The notes beneath the pieces are model-generated. The model ran no database searches and was not told the origin of the DNA. It was given only the letters and a program-made list of their open reading frames with translations. This document shows positions 23,359 to 33,990 of a stretch of DNA of 43,623 nt, one piece after another (position 1 is the stretch's first letter; every line of letters begins with the position of its first letter). This DNA comes from Penium margaritaceum (taxonomy: Eukaryota > Streptophyta > Zygnematophyceae > Desmidiales > Peniaceae): positions 129,564 to 173,186 of the forward strand of contig SZWC01001592.1 of the NCBI GenBank assembly GCA_023375785.1. The letters are read 5' to 3'. A program made the position numbers and the translations under genes.

Positions 23359-23371
23359 GGGCGCATAAAGC
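23359..23371 (-). promoter_or_regulatory. Copia #1 putative primer site, half-tRNA-Met type
   Basis: Two bases from the 5' LTR, the plus strand reads GGGCGCATAAAGC. This resembles the initiator tRNA-Met anticodon arm GGGCCCATAACCC (10 of 13) rather than the usual 3'-end complement. Copia #3 has a better match at the same spacing, which supports the reading. The usual TGGTATCAGAGC is absent here. Confidence 0.55.
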
Positions 23372-23373
23372 TT

Positions 23374-24092
23374 TGTCAGGAATGCTGTCCTGGCGTGCCC
23401 TGAACTGCCTAAGTGTCCACGGCTGCTTAGTGCAAAGAGACTTCCAAGGGAGGTGTGTGCTTTGGGTCGCCACAACACCAAGGGAGCAGAATTCTAGCAA
23501 AATACAGATTGTGGAAACTGAGAAAGGCTAGGAATCATCAAGGGTTAGTTATTTTGGTGAGATTACATCAGAATCTTATAGCCTGTGATCTAAGCTTTCC
23601 AACGCATCCAAGCACGCCCAAAACGGAGCAGTAGAGCCCCTGCTACGGCCGTTAGAGTAATCCATGGTGGAGCCGAGCCGCCCACCATACCCATGAACGG
23701 GAGTGACGGGAGGCGCTTCGACGGTGGCCTGTCGAAGCGCCCTTCCTGTCATCCCAACATGGGGGGGGGCTCGCCCTGGTCCAGAAGACTATCCATATCC
23801 CTTTTGTTCATGGCCCATGTGCCCTTGGAGCTCATTGAAGTCGAACTCGGATCACTGGTGGTGGAATTAATCCGTCACCAATGACGGAACCCAGATCCCA
23901 CCCACCTACCACCCAAACTTCGGATGGGGCTAACTTTCTGAATTCTCAACCAAATCGAGCAACTGAAAGCTCGAAACTGCATGGCAAAATGCAAGGAGTC
24001 CGAATCTGCAATGAGATCAGATATCCAACCACTCTCTAGTGGTCGAACCAGGAAAACGGCAAACGGCATCCATGGCAGGGGCACTTTTAACA
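23374..24092 (-). repeat. Copia #1 5' LTR
   Basis: 719 bp, TGTCAGGAATG...TTTTAACA on the plus strand. It is the upstream LTR for the minus-strand coding region. Confidence 0.93.
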
Positions 24093-24163
24093 GTTTTTCT
24101 CCTTTTTACAATGGACACCGCTGATGTATCGACCCAAACAATGAGTATGTTACAACACTGTCC

Positions 24164-24172
24164 CTTTCCAAA
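24164..24172. repeat. Right TSD of foldback A (CTTTCCAAA)
   Basis: Identical to 17434-17442. Gypsy integrase reading resumes from here. Confidence 0.75.
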
Positions 24173-24380
24173 ACTTAAACCCCGTTGGTTGGGACCGTTT
24201 TCTATCGAGCACATGAAAACATCCGTGGTTGCACAATTCAAACTCCCCAACACTATGCAAGTTTGTCTAGTGTTCCACATCAGCAGGCTCAAGTACTAAT
24301 GTGACCACGGCATGAACTTCCCTTACAAGGATGTCCCTCCGCCTCCTCCTGCACAAGTGGATGGAGGTACAAAGTACGTC
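24173..24380 (+). pseudogene. Gypsy integrase C-terminal fragment
   Basis: 'KLKPRWLGPFSIEHMKTSVVAQFKLPNTMQVCLVFHISRLKY' equivalents (24173-24295) are the conserved end of gypsy integrases (family: LGPRWIGPF...VFHVSLLK). After a TAA the Pro-rich tail 'VPPPPPAQVDGGTKYVNE' is read at 24330-24380. It is separated from the rest of integrase by foldback A and cut off downstream by foldback composite B. Confidence 0.85.
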
Positions 24381-24689
24381 AATGAGCGGTGTCCGTCGTT
24401 TTGCTTGATTGATCAGCGATGTCCGCGGTCGAAAACGGAAAGACGGCGGTGTCCAAAATCGAAAACGGAAAGACGGTTTTGTCCATAGTCAAAAACGAAA
24501 TGACGGCGGTGCCCATGTTTTTCATTGTGCGAGCAAAAACAGAAAAAAAGAAGAACTATACCCACGCCCTCAAAGTCAGACTTCGCCAAATTCAAGGGTG
24601 ATACTGGCCTCGCTGATGGCAAAAGCAACCCTCACGCAAGTTTTGGAGTTCGTAAGTACGAACTCCAAATCTTGCACGTTTGCGTGCGC

Positions 24690-25290
24690 CGCATGTCGCA
24701 AACGCCCCCCCCCCATAATCCGACAAAGCCCCTAGTTGAAACTTGGGGTTTGGGCTATATTCATTTGCTTGCCCGCGGGGCCCAGAAGATCCCCTTTATT
24801 TTATCACAGCGTGCGCCGTATGTCGCAACCCCCCCCCAATACCCGACAATCACTCTAGTTAAACTAGGGGGTTTGGGTTTCCTGTTTTTACTTGCCCGGG
24901 TACCTGCCGGGCCCCGCAGTAGCGGGGCCCGGCAGATCCCCTTTCATTTATCATGGCGTCCGCCGCATGTCGCAACCCCCCCTCCTCCCAAAATATCTGA
25001 CAAACACCCTAGTGACACTGGGGGATTTGGGTTCTATTTTCTTACTTGCCCAGGTACCTCACAAGCCCCGCAGTAGCGGGGCCCGGCAGGTCCCATTTCT
25101 TCTATTACAGCATGTGCCACATGTGGCAACCCCCCCTCCCCAATATAAAAAAAAACCTCTAGTTACATAGGGGGGTTTGGAATTTTTTTCCTCGCCCGGG
25201 CAACTACCGCGCCCCGCGGTAGTCGGGCCCAGCAGATCCCTTTCTTCTATCACAGCGTGCACCGCATCTTGCAAACCCCCTAGTTTAAAT
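24690..25290. repeat. C-rich core units of the foldback family
   Basis: Four to five units of about 140 bp. Each has the palindrome TGCCGGGCCCCGCAGTAGCG/GGGCCCGGCAG, then CCCCTTTCTTCTATCACAGC, GTGCGCCGCATGTCGCAAC, a C-run, CCCGACAAA, and CCCTAGTTAAACTAGGGGGTTTGGG, itself a second palindrome. Confidence 0.85.
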
Positions 25291-25612
25291 CGAGGGTCAT
25301 CGCCAGCTTGGAGGGAGGTTTTGCTGTGAAACTCCTCCTCTGAGCTCGCGATGAACGGCGAAGCTCGAAGTCAAATTCCATGTCAACTGTGTTGTACACA
25401 TGCAATATAAATCAGTCGTGCCCGTATTCGCTCGCACGATAAAAAACATGGGCACCGTTGTCATTTCGTTCGCGACTATGGACAGAGCCGTCTTTCTGTT
25501 TTCAACTTAGGAGTCCGCCGTCGTTGAGTTTTTTACTATGGACACCCCTAATCTATCGACCAAAACGATGGGTACATTGCTACACCGTCTTGTCAAATAT
25601 TGGGGGGGGGGG

Positions 25613-25729
25613 NNNNNNNNNNNNNNNNNNNNNNNNNNNNNNNNNNNNNNNNNNNNNNNNNNNNNNNNNNNNNNNNNNNNNNNNNNNNNNNNNNNNNNNN
25701 NNNNNNNNNNNNNNNNNNNNNNNNNNNNN
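25613..25729. other. Assembly gap (117 N) flanked by poly-G
   Basis: N run bordered on both sides by G runs within GC-rich core units of the foldback family. The true length is unknown. Confidence 0.98.
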
Positions 25730-25739
25730 GGGGGGGGGG

Positions 25740-26430
25740 GTTGCGAGATGCGGCGCACGCTGTGATAGAAAGGGAGTCTGCCAGGCCTCGCAATAGCGGG
25801 GCCCGGCAGGTGCCCGGGCAATTAAAAAGATGAAACCCAAACCCCCAATGCAACTAGGGGGTTTGTCCGATGGACGAAGTTCTAATATACCCAACATTTC
25901 GGTTAATGGATCAACGGTGTCCATAGTCTAAAACGAAATGACAGAGATGCACATGTTTTTTGTTCTTCGAGTGAAAACGGGCACGGCTGTCATATATTTC
26001 ATGTATTTAACACATTTGACATGGATTTTGACTTCAAGTGCAAAGTTGAACTTCGTCCGTCATCACGAGCTCGTAGGAGGGGTTTAGCGACGAAACCTCC
26101 TGCGAGCTCGCGGTGACCCTGCCAAACCTCCGCATTGACTAGGGGGTTTGTCGAGGATTTGGGGGGATTTGCGAAATGCGGCACACGCTATGATAGAAGA
26201 AATGGCATCTGTCTTGACCTTCCACCGCGGTGCACTACAGATGCAAGGGCAAGTAAAAGAATGAAATACAAACCCTCTAGTGTAACTAGGGAGTTTGTCG
26301 GATATTGGAGGGGTTTTGCGAAATGTTGCGCACTCTATGATATAAAAAAGGGGATATGCCGGGCCCTGCTACCTCGGGGCCCCGCAGGTCCCGGGGCAAG
26401 TAAAACATTATAACCCAAACGCCCTAGTTC
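25740..26430. repeat. G-rich (inverted) core units and an arm of the foldback family
   Basis: Reverse-orientation core units at 25740-25870, 26125-26280 and 26290-26430, separated by an arm segment at 25880-26125 with GTGTCCATAGTC and a 'CGAGCTCG' palindromic block (26065-26115). Confidence 0.8.
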
Positions 26431-26640
26431 AAGTGGGGGTTTGCTCAAAGTTTGTGCATTCACTTTTGCGAACATGCAAGTTTTGGAGTTCGTACTTGCA
26501 AACCCCGAAACATGCAACATGGTGACTTCAGACATCGGTGAGGCTGGTGTCAGAAGTCGCAAACTTCACCCTCGAATTCGACGACATCCAACTTCTAGAG
26601 CAAAGTTTGATTCCGTTTTCGCTCGCAGATTTTAAAACAT

Positions 26641-27493
26641 AGAAGGAAACGCCAGGCAGCAAATTGGGGCAGTAGCATTATTGATGTAACATGCGGGCTT
26701 CCACACTCGTTGCTTAAGCTTGCTGCCCCCTCAGTCTGCTGCTCTAGAGTCTACGTCTGGAAGCTCTGGGTTTATTACTCAAAAACGCGCGCGCCAGTGT
26801 TAGCGCCAAAAAGCAGCTGAACTGAAAGTGACTGATTAGGAATGAAGAATGAGCAACAATGGGAGACCCCTCCAAGTTCTAGTCCCCGCCCCCACTAGTA
26901 TAGAACTTGTTACTCAGCTAACCAGCCAATCAGAAAATAGTCCTAGACCTATTTTCTGGTTGGCAGGGTTTTCTCGGTGAGCCCTGCCAGACGCCCGACA
27001 GCCCAAAATCCGCGTGTTGACCGTTTTGCCTCAAAACTGGACCATACCATAATACCGACGATGCAAACGTAGTCGTGTAGTCAGAATCAGCTAGAAAAAA
27101 AGCAGCAAAGAGTTATGGCTACCCGAACCAAGGCAGTGCCTCGGACGGTCCACGATGCCAAATCGTGCCACGCAGCAAGAGACATGGACCATAGGCAGAG
27201 CATGATGCTACAGACGCAATGGCACAGTCAGAACCAGCACCCGGAGCATACAGACAGCATCTGCGATGGCATTGACTGCCGGTGGCCCAACCGTCGAGGA
27301 GGCCTGCCGATGGAGCTGAGCACGTCGTTCAAGGGAGGAGGCTCCATTAAACTGCGATTAGGTCTCAGTGTGCATCGGCTCCACCGGACAACACTCCAGC
27401 AACGTCGAGTCTTGCCGTCAGTCATCTGTACGCCGATGTACACAAGCCGGGAGGACACAACAGAGCACAATGAGAGATGCGCAAAAACTAACA
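26641..27493 (-). repeat. Copia #2 3' LTR
   Basis: Pairs with 37499-38348. Both begin AGAAGGAAACGC and end in ..AACA on the plus strand. An adjacent plus-strand CTCCCCCATG (27494-27503) is the complement of the polypurine tract. Confidence 0.88.
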
Positions 27494-27503
27494 CTCCCCC
27501 ATG

Positions 27504-27654
27504 ACTCACAGGCATACTGCACATGGACGGGCAGAGGCACAGTCAACAATCAGACTCCCCCATGGCACGCACAGATGTAGACATTGACAAAGAGAGCCAC
27601 TCACGGACGCACACCAACCGCAATCACCGCCTTCTTGAACGAGTCGCGCTTTAG
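27504..27654 (-). other. Short spacer between copia #2 RNase H and 3' LTR
   Basis: Non-coding 3' untranslated part of copia #2, leading to the polypurine tract. No other feature seen. Confidence 0.6.
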
Positions 27655-28089
27655 TGCCTAGGTTAAGAAGTCAGCCAGCTGTCGTGCTGTCTCAACCCAC
27701 ACGATGCTGATGCTGCCGTCATGCAAGAGTGAATGCACATAGTGATAGTCAACGTTGATGTGCTTTGTGCATATGTGATGCACGCTATCATTGTCAACGA
27801 TGGGCATGGCACTCTCATTGTCACAATGCAACTTGATGAATGCAACGGACTGACGTAATTCGGACAACAGATGATGCAACCACACACTCTCACACGCACC
27901 TGAGCCAAGGGCCACGTACTAAGCCTCAACAGTGTTGCATGTAATGCACCCTTGCTTGCCAGTCTGCCAGGACATAGCCGTGCCGCCGATCAGAAAGATC
28001 CAGCCTGTGCAACTCTTACCGTCTGGACTGCCGGCCCAGTCACTGTCGGTGTAGCCCCCCGCGAGGACAGACGGCTAGCGGCGGAACAT
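27655..28089 (-). pseudogene. Copia #2 RNase H
   Basis: 'GYTDSDWAGSPDGKSCTGWIFLIGGTAMSWQTGKQGCI' (about 27940-28060), 'CNTVEA' then TAG where Glu is expected (VEAEYVAL), then 'YVALGSGACESVWLHHLLSEL', 'KLHCDNESAMPIVDND' and 'KHINVDYHYV...ARQLADFLT', ending at TAG (27658-27660). This is the standard copia RNase H C-terminus just before the polypurine tract. Confidence 0.88.
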
Positions 28090-29436
28090 CAGACCTCGTC
28101 AAGGAGTCGAGACGACGTAGCACAGTACTCGGATCACGGCCTCGAAGTGGAAGCAACGCGGCTCCCGAGAAAACTGAGCCAGGAGATTGACGGCGAACGT
28201 AATGTATGGGTGCGTCGTCGTCGCCAGGAACATCAGTGACCCGATGACTCGTAGATACGTGATCAAGTCAACTGGCTCCCCCACAACGGCTGGGTCAGGA
28301 ATCTTCAGCTTCACCCAGCCACCAGGTGACATAGGTGAAGATGCGTTGGGCACGAGGGGCAGGTCCTCGGCGAATCGAGTGGACAGGGTTTGCACATAGG
28401 CAGCCTGGTGGATATGCAGAATGCCCTGGGACTCATCATGCTCGAACTCCATGCCCAGGAAGATTTGGGCAGACCCGAGATCCTTCATCTGGTAGGCAGT
28501 ATGCAGCAGGTCCTTGACACGCTAGATGACACCCATGTCAGGCGACGCAATGAGGAGATCGTCAACGTAGACCAGGACAGCAGCGAGGGTCTGGCCTCGT
28601 AGGCTGACGAACAGTGACGGGTCGGCAGTGATGTGCTGAAGGCCGCCGCGAAGGTGCGTGCTGCTGATATCATGGTTCCAGCACCAAGGCAACTGCTTCA
28701 GGCCGTAGAGGGCCTTTCGAAGCCGCCAGACTCTCCTAATACAGTCGTCAAAGCCTGGAGGCTGCACCATGTAGAGCTCCTTTCCCTCTTGTGAATCATG
28801 GAGGAAGGCATTACTCGCGTCCATCTCATGCAGCTCCCACCCATGCTAGGCAATCAGGCTTGAGAGCGCCCGGCTCGTGGAGAACCGGCCAACTGGGGCA
28901 AAGATCTGGTCGTAATCGACCCCAGGGGCCTGAGCAAACCCCTTGGCTATGAGACGGGCCTTGTACTTGTCCAAGGACCCGTCGGACTTCTATTTGCGCC
29001 GAAAGATCCACTTGGCACCGATGGCCTTGTGACCTGGAGGGAGGTCGATGAGGTCATACATGTGGTGCAGCCAGATAGTAGCGAGCTTGTCAGCGTAGGC
29101 AGCATCCTAGTGTGCAGCCTCAGGAGAGGCTCGAGCCTCGCGTAAGGTGGCTGGGTCCTCCGGGCGTGCTATGGAGCGGACTGAGAGAGAGTGTGCATCT
29201 CGAGCTCCAGGTGGGATGCGTGCGAGTGTAGCCATGACAGCATGCCGGTGCTCGTGATGAAGCATGGCGTAGCCCAGTGCAGAGCCATGATAAGGGTCTA
29301 CAATGATAGCCAAAGTGGTCAGGCCAACGGCCTTAGTGCCAGGGTCCCCATTCACGACCGTAGGAGTGGAAGAGGCACGTGGAGAGACAGGGGGCCGAGA
29401 CGCCACTGGACGAGGTACTACGGTCTGCGTACTCAC
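28090..29436 (-). pseudogene. Copia #2 reverse transcriptase
   Basis: 'MYDLIDLPPGHKAIGAKWIFRRK', TAG, 'KSDGSLDKYKARLIAKGFAQAPGVDYDQIFAPVGR' (about 28890-29060), TAG, 'HGWELHEMDASNAFLH', 'WRLRKALYGLKQLPWCWNHD', 'FVSLRGQTLAAVLVYVDDLLIASPD' with intact YVDD (about 28552-28575), TAG, 'YQMKDLGSAQIFLGMEFEHDE', 'YLRVIGSLMFLATTTHPYITFAVNLL'. In-frame stops at 29107, 28993, 28849 and 28523 are all TAG. The frame is otherwise continuous. Confidence 0.88.
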
Positions 29437-29448
29437 TGACGGTCAAGG

Positions 29449-30539
29449 TCAGAGGCTGCCGCTTGGGCCACATGTGTAGCGTGGCAGGGAAAGAGATGGC
29501 ACCAAGTCTGATGGGCCAACGGAGGCGGACAGGGCTGTTGGCCCGGAGGGGCCAGCGGACGCGACTGGGGCCGCCGACACGGAGGGGCCGACGGGCGGGA
29601 CTGTGACGGCTGGCCTGGAGGGACCAGTGGACGCAACTAGGGCGGCTGGCCCGGATGGACCAGTGGGCACGACTGTAGCCACTGGCATGGAGGGACCAGT
29701 GGACGCGACTGGGACAGCTGGCCTGGAGGGACCAGTGGACACGACTAGGGCGGCTGGCCTAGAGGGACCAGTGGACGCGACTGGGGCTGCTGGCTTGGAG
29801 GGGCCAGCGGACGCGACTGGGACAACCGGCCCGGAGGGGCCAGCGGGCATAATTGGGGCTGCTGGTTCAGAGGGGCCAGCAGGCGCAACTGGGGCTGTGG
29901 GCTCGCAGGGGCCAGCGGCCGAGAATGGGGCTGCTGGCTTGGAGGGGCCAACGGGCTCGACGAGGGCTGTTGGCTCGGAGGGACGAAGTGATGTGCCTCC
30001 CGGAAACGGCAAGACGGAGGACAGACTCATTACTCCCCCATGCAACGGGAGGGACATCAACGAGCTGGAACGAACAAGGTCGCATGAAAACAGCTCCTCA
30101 AAGAAGATGGCTTTTTGGGACTCGACGATGTAGTGTCGGGAGGGATCCCAGAAGCGCCAAGCCTTGGACTGACGAGAGACACCAAGAAAGGTGCAAAGAC
30201 GCCCGCGAGGGACGAGCTTGCCGCCCTGTTGCAGGACGGGCAACCACACAATGGCCACAAAGCCCCAGACACGAGCAGGGCGGAGGTCGGCTTGTTGACC
30301 GCACCGGTGCTGGTACGGTGTGGACTGGCGGGGAAGGGGTCCGTGGGGAATCTGGTTCCAGACCCACATCATGTAGGCCATGGCTTCAAAATAGATGCCA
30401 TCGGAGAGGTCAGACTCAACCCGCATGGTGCGGACGGCATGAGCCACGGTACGGTTCCACCGCTCGGCGACGCCATTCTGAGCGGGCGTGTAGGGCGCAG
30501 ACGTCTCGTGGTGGATACCACGAGAGGCGAGGAAAGCCG
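29449..30539 (-). pseudogene. Copia #2 integrase C-terminus and Pro-rich linker
   Basis: From 30447 the reading continues with 'FEAMAYMMWVWNQIPHGPLPRQSTPYQHRCGQQADLRPARVWG' equivalents, then 'FLGVSRQSKAWRFWDPSRHYIVESQKAIFFEE' (family: FLGY...YRLWDP...V..SRDV.F.E). From about 29990 to 29500 it becomes a Gly-Pro-Ser-rich linker of about thirteen 12-residue repeats before a pair of TGA codons (29443-29451). RT starts further on in the same frame. Confidence 0.82.
29500..29990 (-). repeat. 36-bp tandem repeat coding a Pro/Ala/Ser linker
   Basis: About thirteen units of 36 bp (plus strand GGAGGGACCAGTGGACGCGA... type), each coding a 12-residue unit like 'GPSRPAVPVAST' on the minus strand. Units differ by substitutions but keep the length, so the frame is preserved across the tract. 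Confidence 0.88.
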
Positions 30540-31603
30540 TGGTCTTGCCCAGTACTCACCACCGCGATCGGAGCGAAAGCGGCGAAGAGATCGACTAGAA
30601 TCACGCTCCGCAAGGACAATCCAGTCCTGAATGGCACGGGCGACATCGCTCTTCTGCCGAAGGTAGAAGACCCAGCGGTAGCAAGAGTAGTCGTCCGTAA
30701 GGGTGAGGACATAGCGGGCATGCTCTCCGACAGACGCGGTAGGGAGAGGACCCATGACATCAGAATGCACCAGGTCTAGAGGGGCAGATGCACGTGAGGA
30801 GGAAAGAGGGTATATGGACCGGTGCATCTTGCCCTGAGTACAATCAATACACTCTGTGGGGCACGGGAGAGGGAAAGTCATCGGGTCAAGGCCCTTGGCA
30901 GGTTGGGTGCGAAGCATGCTGTCTACGGCAGCAGAGTGGACGTGGCAAAGATGGCGGTACAAGAGTCGGGTGTGCTGTGGAGAGAGCATGCTGGTGATGA
31001 ACACATGGCCTGTGGTGACCAACGAGGAGGAGACAGAAGGAGAGGAGGACAGATGAGGTACGTGCCACAGGTTGCCACGGGCGGTGACGTGCAAAACGAC
31101 AAGACCGGACGGACGTAACAACACAGTGCCAACACCGCGCGAGTACACAACATCCATGCTCATGCGATCAGGGGCAGTAAAGGACACAAGGTTGAGCTCA
31201 CGACCGGGGACAAGGAGGAAATCGGTCAAGAAGATATCACCGGCAAGACCACGGAAACGAACGACGCCGACATCGCGGAAAGGTAACACCTATCCGGAGC
31301 CCGTCCGGACCCTGGAGACATCTCCAACAGGACAAAGCATACTAAAGGAGCTGCGAGAGGCTGTCATGTGATGCGTGGCTGCGAAGTCGATGATCCAGGT
31401 CTCGGCAGGGTCCTTGACCGATGTCGCCAGATCACTGACAATCACATGGCAGCAAGCAAGAGATGCGGACGCGATGGAAGGGGGTGCAAACCGAGACTGC
31501 CTATCGTCAAGCCATGCAACGTCGTCACGAAAGGGGGCATAGGAGATCACAAGGGATGGCAAGACAGACAAGGAAGTAGGACACGACTGCAGCTCAAGCT
31601 CAA
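30540..31603 (-). pseudogene. Copia #2 protease, pre-integrase and integrase core
   Basis: Protease: 'WIIDFAATHHMTASRSSFS' (31350-31406), where the catalytic triplet D-S-G has become D-F-A. A TAG at about 31290 follows. Pre-integrase: 'LLYRHLCHVHSAAVDSM' and 'CIDCTQGKMHRSIYP'. Integrase core: 'LVHSDVMGPL' (first Asp), 'VLTLTDDYSCYRWVFYLRQKSDV' and 'RRFRSDRGGEYWA' (second Asp). The frame shifts near 30550; 'QNGVAERWNRTVAHAVRTM' with the catalytic Glu is read in the next frame (about 30430-30485). Confidence 0.85.
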
Positions 31604-32467
31604 TCATGCACGGCAATGGGGACGAGTAGGAAGTGACACAACTCGCACTTCCTTGGGAGGAGGGCGAGGCAGGCCGAGCTGAAGCACATTGAACTGCTCC
31701 AGCAGACGCTTGCGAGTGGACAACCCGGGAGTGTAGACTGAGTGGGGAGTGATGGCCACGGAGCCCGGATAGAAGGAGGATTGCCCCGGTGATGGAAACG
31801 GAGTTGTCGATGGCTGTGGATGATACTGTTGAGGAGCCGACATCTACAGGACCGGTGTCACGGTCGGAGGAGTGGAGGTGCTGGACGGGGTCGAGGCCTC
31901 AGTGTTGGCAACAGCTACGGCGGCAGAGGCGAGACGGCGCTCCCGCTGGCGACGCATGGTGGCGATGACGCGCGCCTCGTGTGTCGGTAACGGGCACGTG
32001 TACCACCCGTGCCCTGGCTGGCCATTGTTGTGGAAGACTGAGCCACTGTTGGACCCAGTAGACTATTGCTGTTGCTGCTGCTACTTCTGACCTTTGCCCT
32101 TCTTGCTCCGGCGCTTCTTCTTCCCCGACGATGAGGAGCTGGTGGAGGAAGAAGCGGATGCGAGGGAAGCGATTGCCACGGAAGCAATGATAGGGGAGGC
32201 GAGGGCCTCTATGCGCTGGAGACGGGACTCCGGGTGAGCTTCTTCAATCCTGAGGAAGAGCTCGTATGCCCAAGGCATGAGGGTGCCCTAGGCCGCCATG
32301 GTGGAGAGGATGTCCTGGGAGTAGTGGACGAAGACGTTCACGTACGCGTTGGTGGCACCGCGCTTGATGGTGAGAAGCGCGGCCAGACGGGGTGGAGCAG
32401 AGGTGCGTAGGCGGCGGAGGATGTCCTCAGCCCGCTGCCAGTAGGCAGTGACTGTCTTGGTCTCCCC
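31604..32467 (-). pseudogene. Copia #2 gag, C-terminal part
   Basis: Continues gag with 'KTVTAYWQRAEDILRRLRTS' and 'PRLAALLTIKRGATNAYVNVFVHYSQDIL'. After a TAG comes 'MPWAYELFLRIEEAHPESRLQRIEAL', then Ser-rich and Lys-rich basic stretches ('GKKKRRSKKGKGQK') and a Gln run after another TAG. 'HNNGQPGHGWYTCP' (about 31990-32035) could be a decayed zinc knuckle. A Pro/Ser/Gln-rich stretch ('MSAPQQYHPQPSTTPFPSPG') precedes the protease. Stops seen are TAG except for a TGA near 31607, where the frame also shifts. Confidence 0.72.
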
Positions 32468-33166
32468 TGTTGGCCTGAGGGTGAGTGTGCACCCTGGAGG
32501 GTCCCTAGCAGTGGCTGGTTCACACCACCAACTGTTTTTGGAGAGATTGAAACTATGGAGGCAACTGGTTCCAAGGATGGCAAAATCTGGTCAGAGAGTG
32601 AGGCAATAGTTTTGTCCTCAATTGGATGGGAATTAACACTTGATCAAGGCTCACAAGCAGTGGTATGTTATGGCCACTGATCTAAGCTTTCCAGAACACC
32701 AAAGCATGCCAGATTTGGAGCTTCCTAGCAGATTCTATGGCTTCTAGAGTGCTCCTTGGTAGGCTGTCCTTTTCCCACCCAGGAAGGCATTCCTTCCCTC
32801 CTCTACAAGCTTCTGCCCCTTCCTAGATTCCTCAGCTTGCTTCTAGTAGGAGGGAAGGTGTCCAGAAGACCAAGACACCTCTAGATGCCTTGTAGGACAA
32901 GTCACCTCTTCTAGAAGGTGTGCCACCTTCTTGGACCCTCACCTGGCCTTCTAGAAACTTAAAGAGGAACTCTAGAGGTTGAGCTAGCTTCCTGGCATCT
33001 ATTTTCCACCTCCCTTGAGGCAGAGCAGAATTTCATCTTGTGGGACTTGAACCTGGGCCCCTGCCTCTAGAGGTGGACACCATTAACCACTAAGCCACTA
33101 AGGCTTGTCTTTTTGGTGTTCCTTTTTGGAGTCACTCCTGCCATGGTGAGGAGCATCATTCCAACA
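32468..33166 (-). repeat. Copia #3 3' LTR
   Basis: 699 bp, TGTTGGCCTGAGG...ATTCCAACA on the plus strand. Minus-strand GCAAGGGGGAGAT (33167-33179) adjoining it is the polypurine tract. Confidence 0.93.
33042..33104 (-). ncRNA. tRNA-like Pol III promoter segment in copia #3 LTR
   Basis: Minus strand: A-box-like TGGCTTAGTGGT (33086-33097) and B-box GGTTCAAGTCC (33043-33053), about 32 bp apart, in a tRNA-like context (AGGCAGGGGCCCAGGTTCAAGTCCCA region). This resembles the tRNA-derived head of a SINE captured in the LTR. No complete tRNA cloverleaf is claimed. Confidence 0.6.
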
Positions 33167-33205
33167 ATCTCCCCCTTGCTCATCACCCATGGCAGTCGTC
33201 CATGC

Positions 33206-33989
33206 TCAACCAATAACTGAGGAGACTTTCTCCTCATGGGAGGCGGGCTTACATTTTATTGCTCCCTCCCACTCAGCCCCATCCTTCTTGTGCAGTGCCT
33301 CCTTGAGGCTCCTCTTGCGCGAATCTAGTCCAATCTGCTGCCTCTTTGGGTCAAAGAGCCGATACGCCTTGCTTCCACTCTCATATCCAAGGAAAATACA
33401 CCGGGGGGTACGCAGGTCAAACTTGCTCCGTCCTTCACGTGCCTGGACCATTGCATGTGCAACACAACCAAACGTGCGGAGGTGACCCACTGCCGGCTTC
33501 CTCCCGCTCCACACTTCTTGTGGCGTCTTCCACGCATTGCTCTCCTTGTCCTTCAGCGGCTTGGTCGGCATGAGATTCATGATGTACGCTCCTGTCCTTG
33601 CCGCCTCCGCCCAATACCGTTGTGTAAGGCCAGCGTCGCTCAACATGGATCGCACCATGTTAAGGATTGTGCGATTCGCTCTCTCTGCGACGCCATTTTG
33701 TTGTGGGGAGTGTGGAGTTGTTTTCTGCCACTCAATCCCCTTGCTCTTCAGCCACCCAAGGCACCCCGCATATTCACCGCCGTTGTCACTCCGGAACGCC
33801 TTCACCTTCAACTCTGTTTGCCGCTCCACATCAGCCACAAACTCTTGCATGCACGCAAGGACCTCACTTTTCCGCTTCATTGGGTAGAGGTAGAGTTTCT
33901 GGCTGTGGTCATCGATGAAGGTGAGGAAGTAGCGAGCTCCGCCGATGGAGCTCTCAAGCGGTCCACACACATCTGTGTGTACCACGGCC
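33206..33989 (-). pseudogene. Copia #3 integrase fragment
   Basis: Begins just after the N with 'VVHTDVCGPL' (first catalytic Asp) and continues 'ARYFLTFIDDHSQKLYLYPMKRKSEV', 'AFRSDNGGEYAG' (second Asp), 'SPQQNGVAERANRTILNMVRSML' (Glu), 'KTPQEVWSGRKPAVGHLRTFGC' and 'RCIFLGYESGSKAYRLFDP'. All three catalytic residues are present and there are no stops. It ends in unrelated residues and a stop next to the polypurine tract, so RT/RNase H are truly missing in this copy. Confidence 0.9.
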
Positions 33990-33990
33990 N

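Larger units (their letters stand above)
18144..24092 (-). mobile_element. Ty1/copia retrotransposon #1, complete with LTRs
   Basis: A minus-strand copia of 5949 bp inserted in the right arm of foldback A. The 5-bp TSD GTTTT occurs at 18139-18143 and 24093-24097. LTRs are 720 and 719 bp, beginning TG and ending CA. Gag, protease, integrase, RT and RNase H all read in one frame from 23263 down to 18908, broken by six stop codons and no frameshift. A polypurine tract adjoins the 3' LTR and an unusual primer site adjoins the 5' LTR. One internal 218-bp duplication next to a single N is probably an assembly artefact. Confidence 0.93.
17443..24163. mobile_element. Foldback-type inverted-repeat element A (with copia #1 inside)
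   Basis: Inserted in the gypsy integrase gene with duplicated flanks CTTTCCAAA (17434-17442 and 24164-24172; 8 or 9 bp depending on where the ends are set). The two ends are inverted copies. Left: GGGCACAAATACAAC... CATCGTTTGGGTCAATAGAT. Right, read inward: GGACAGTGTTGTAAC... CATTGTTTGGGTCGATACAT. Arms (about 17443-17640 and 17950-18143 plus 24098-24163) are tandem units of about 30 bp built on 'GTCCATAGTCGAAAAC' on the left and its reverse complement on the right. The centre (17640-17950) holds about two GC-rich palindromic units. Without copia #1 it is about 760 bp. No transposase is encoded. The TSD length fits Mutator-like (9) or hAT (8) mobilisation. Confidence 0.75.

Noticed and set aside
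29603..30779. Plus-strand Gly/Pro-rich 'collagen-like' and 308-codon ORFs
   Set aside because: Antisense to the copia #2 linker and integrase. The repeat is in frame on the minus strand with the polyprotein.
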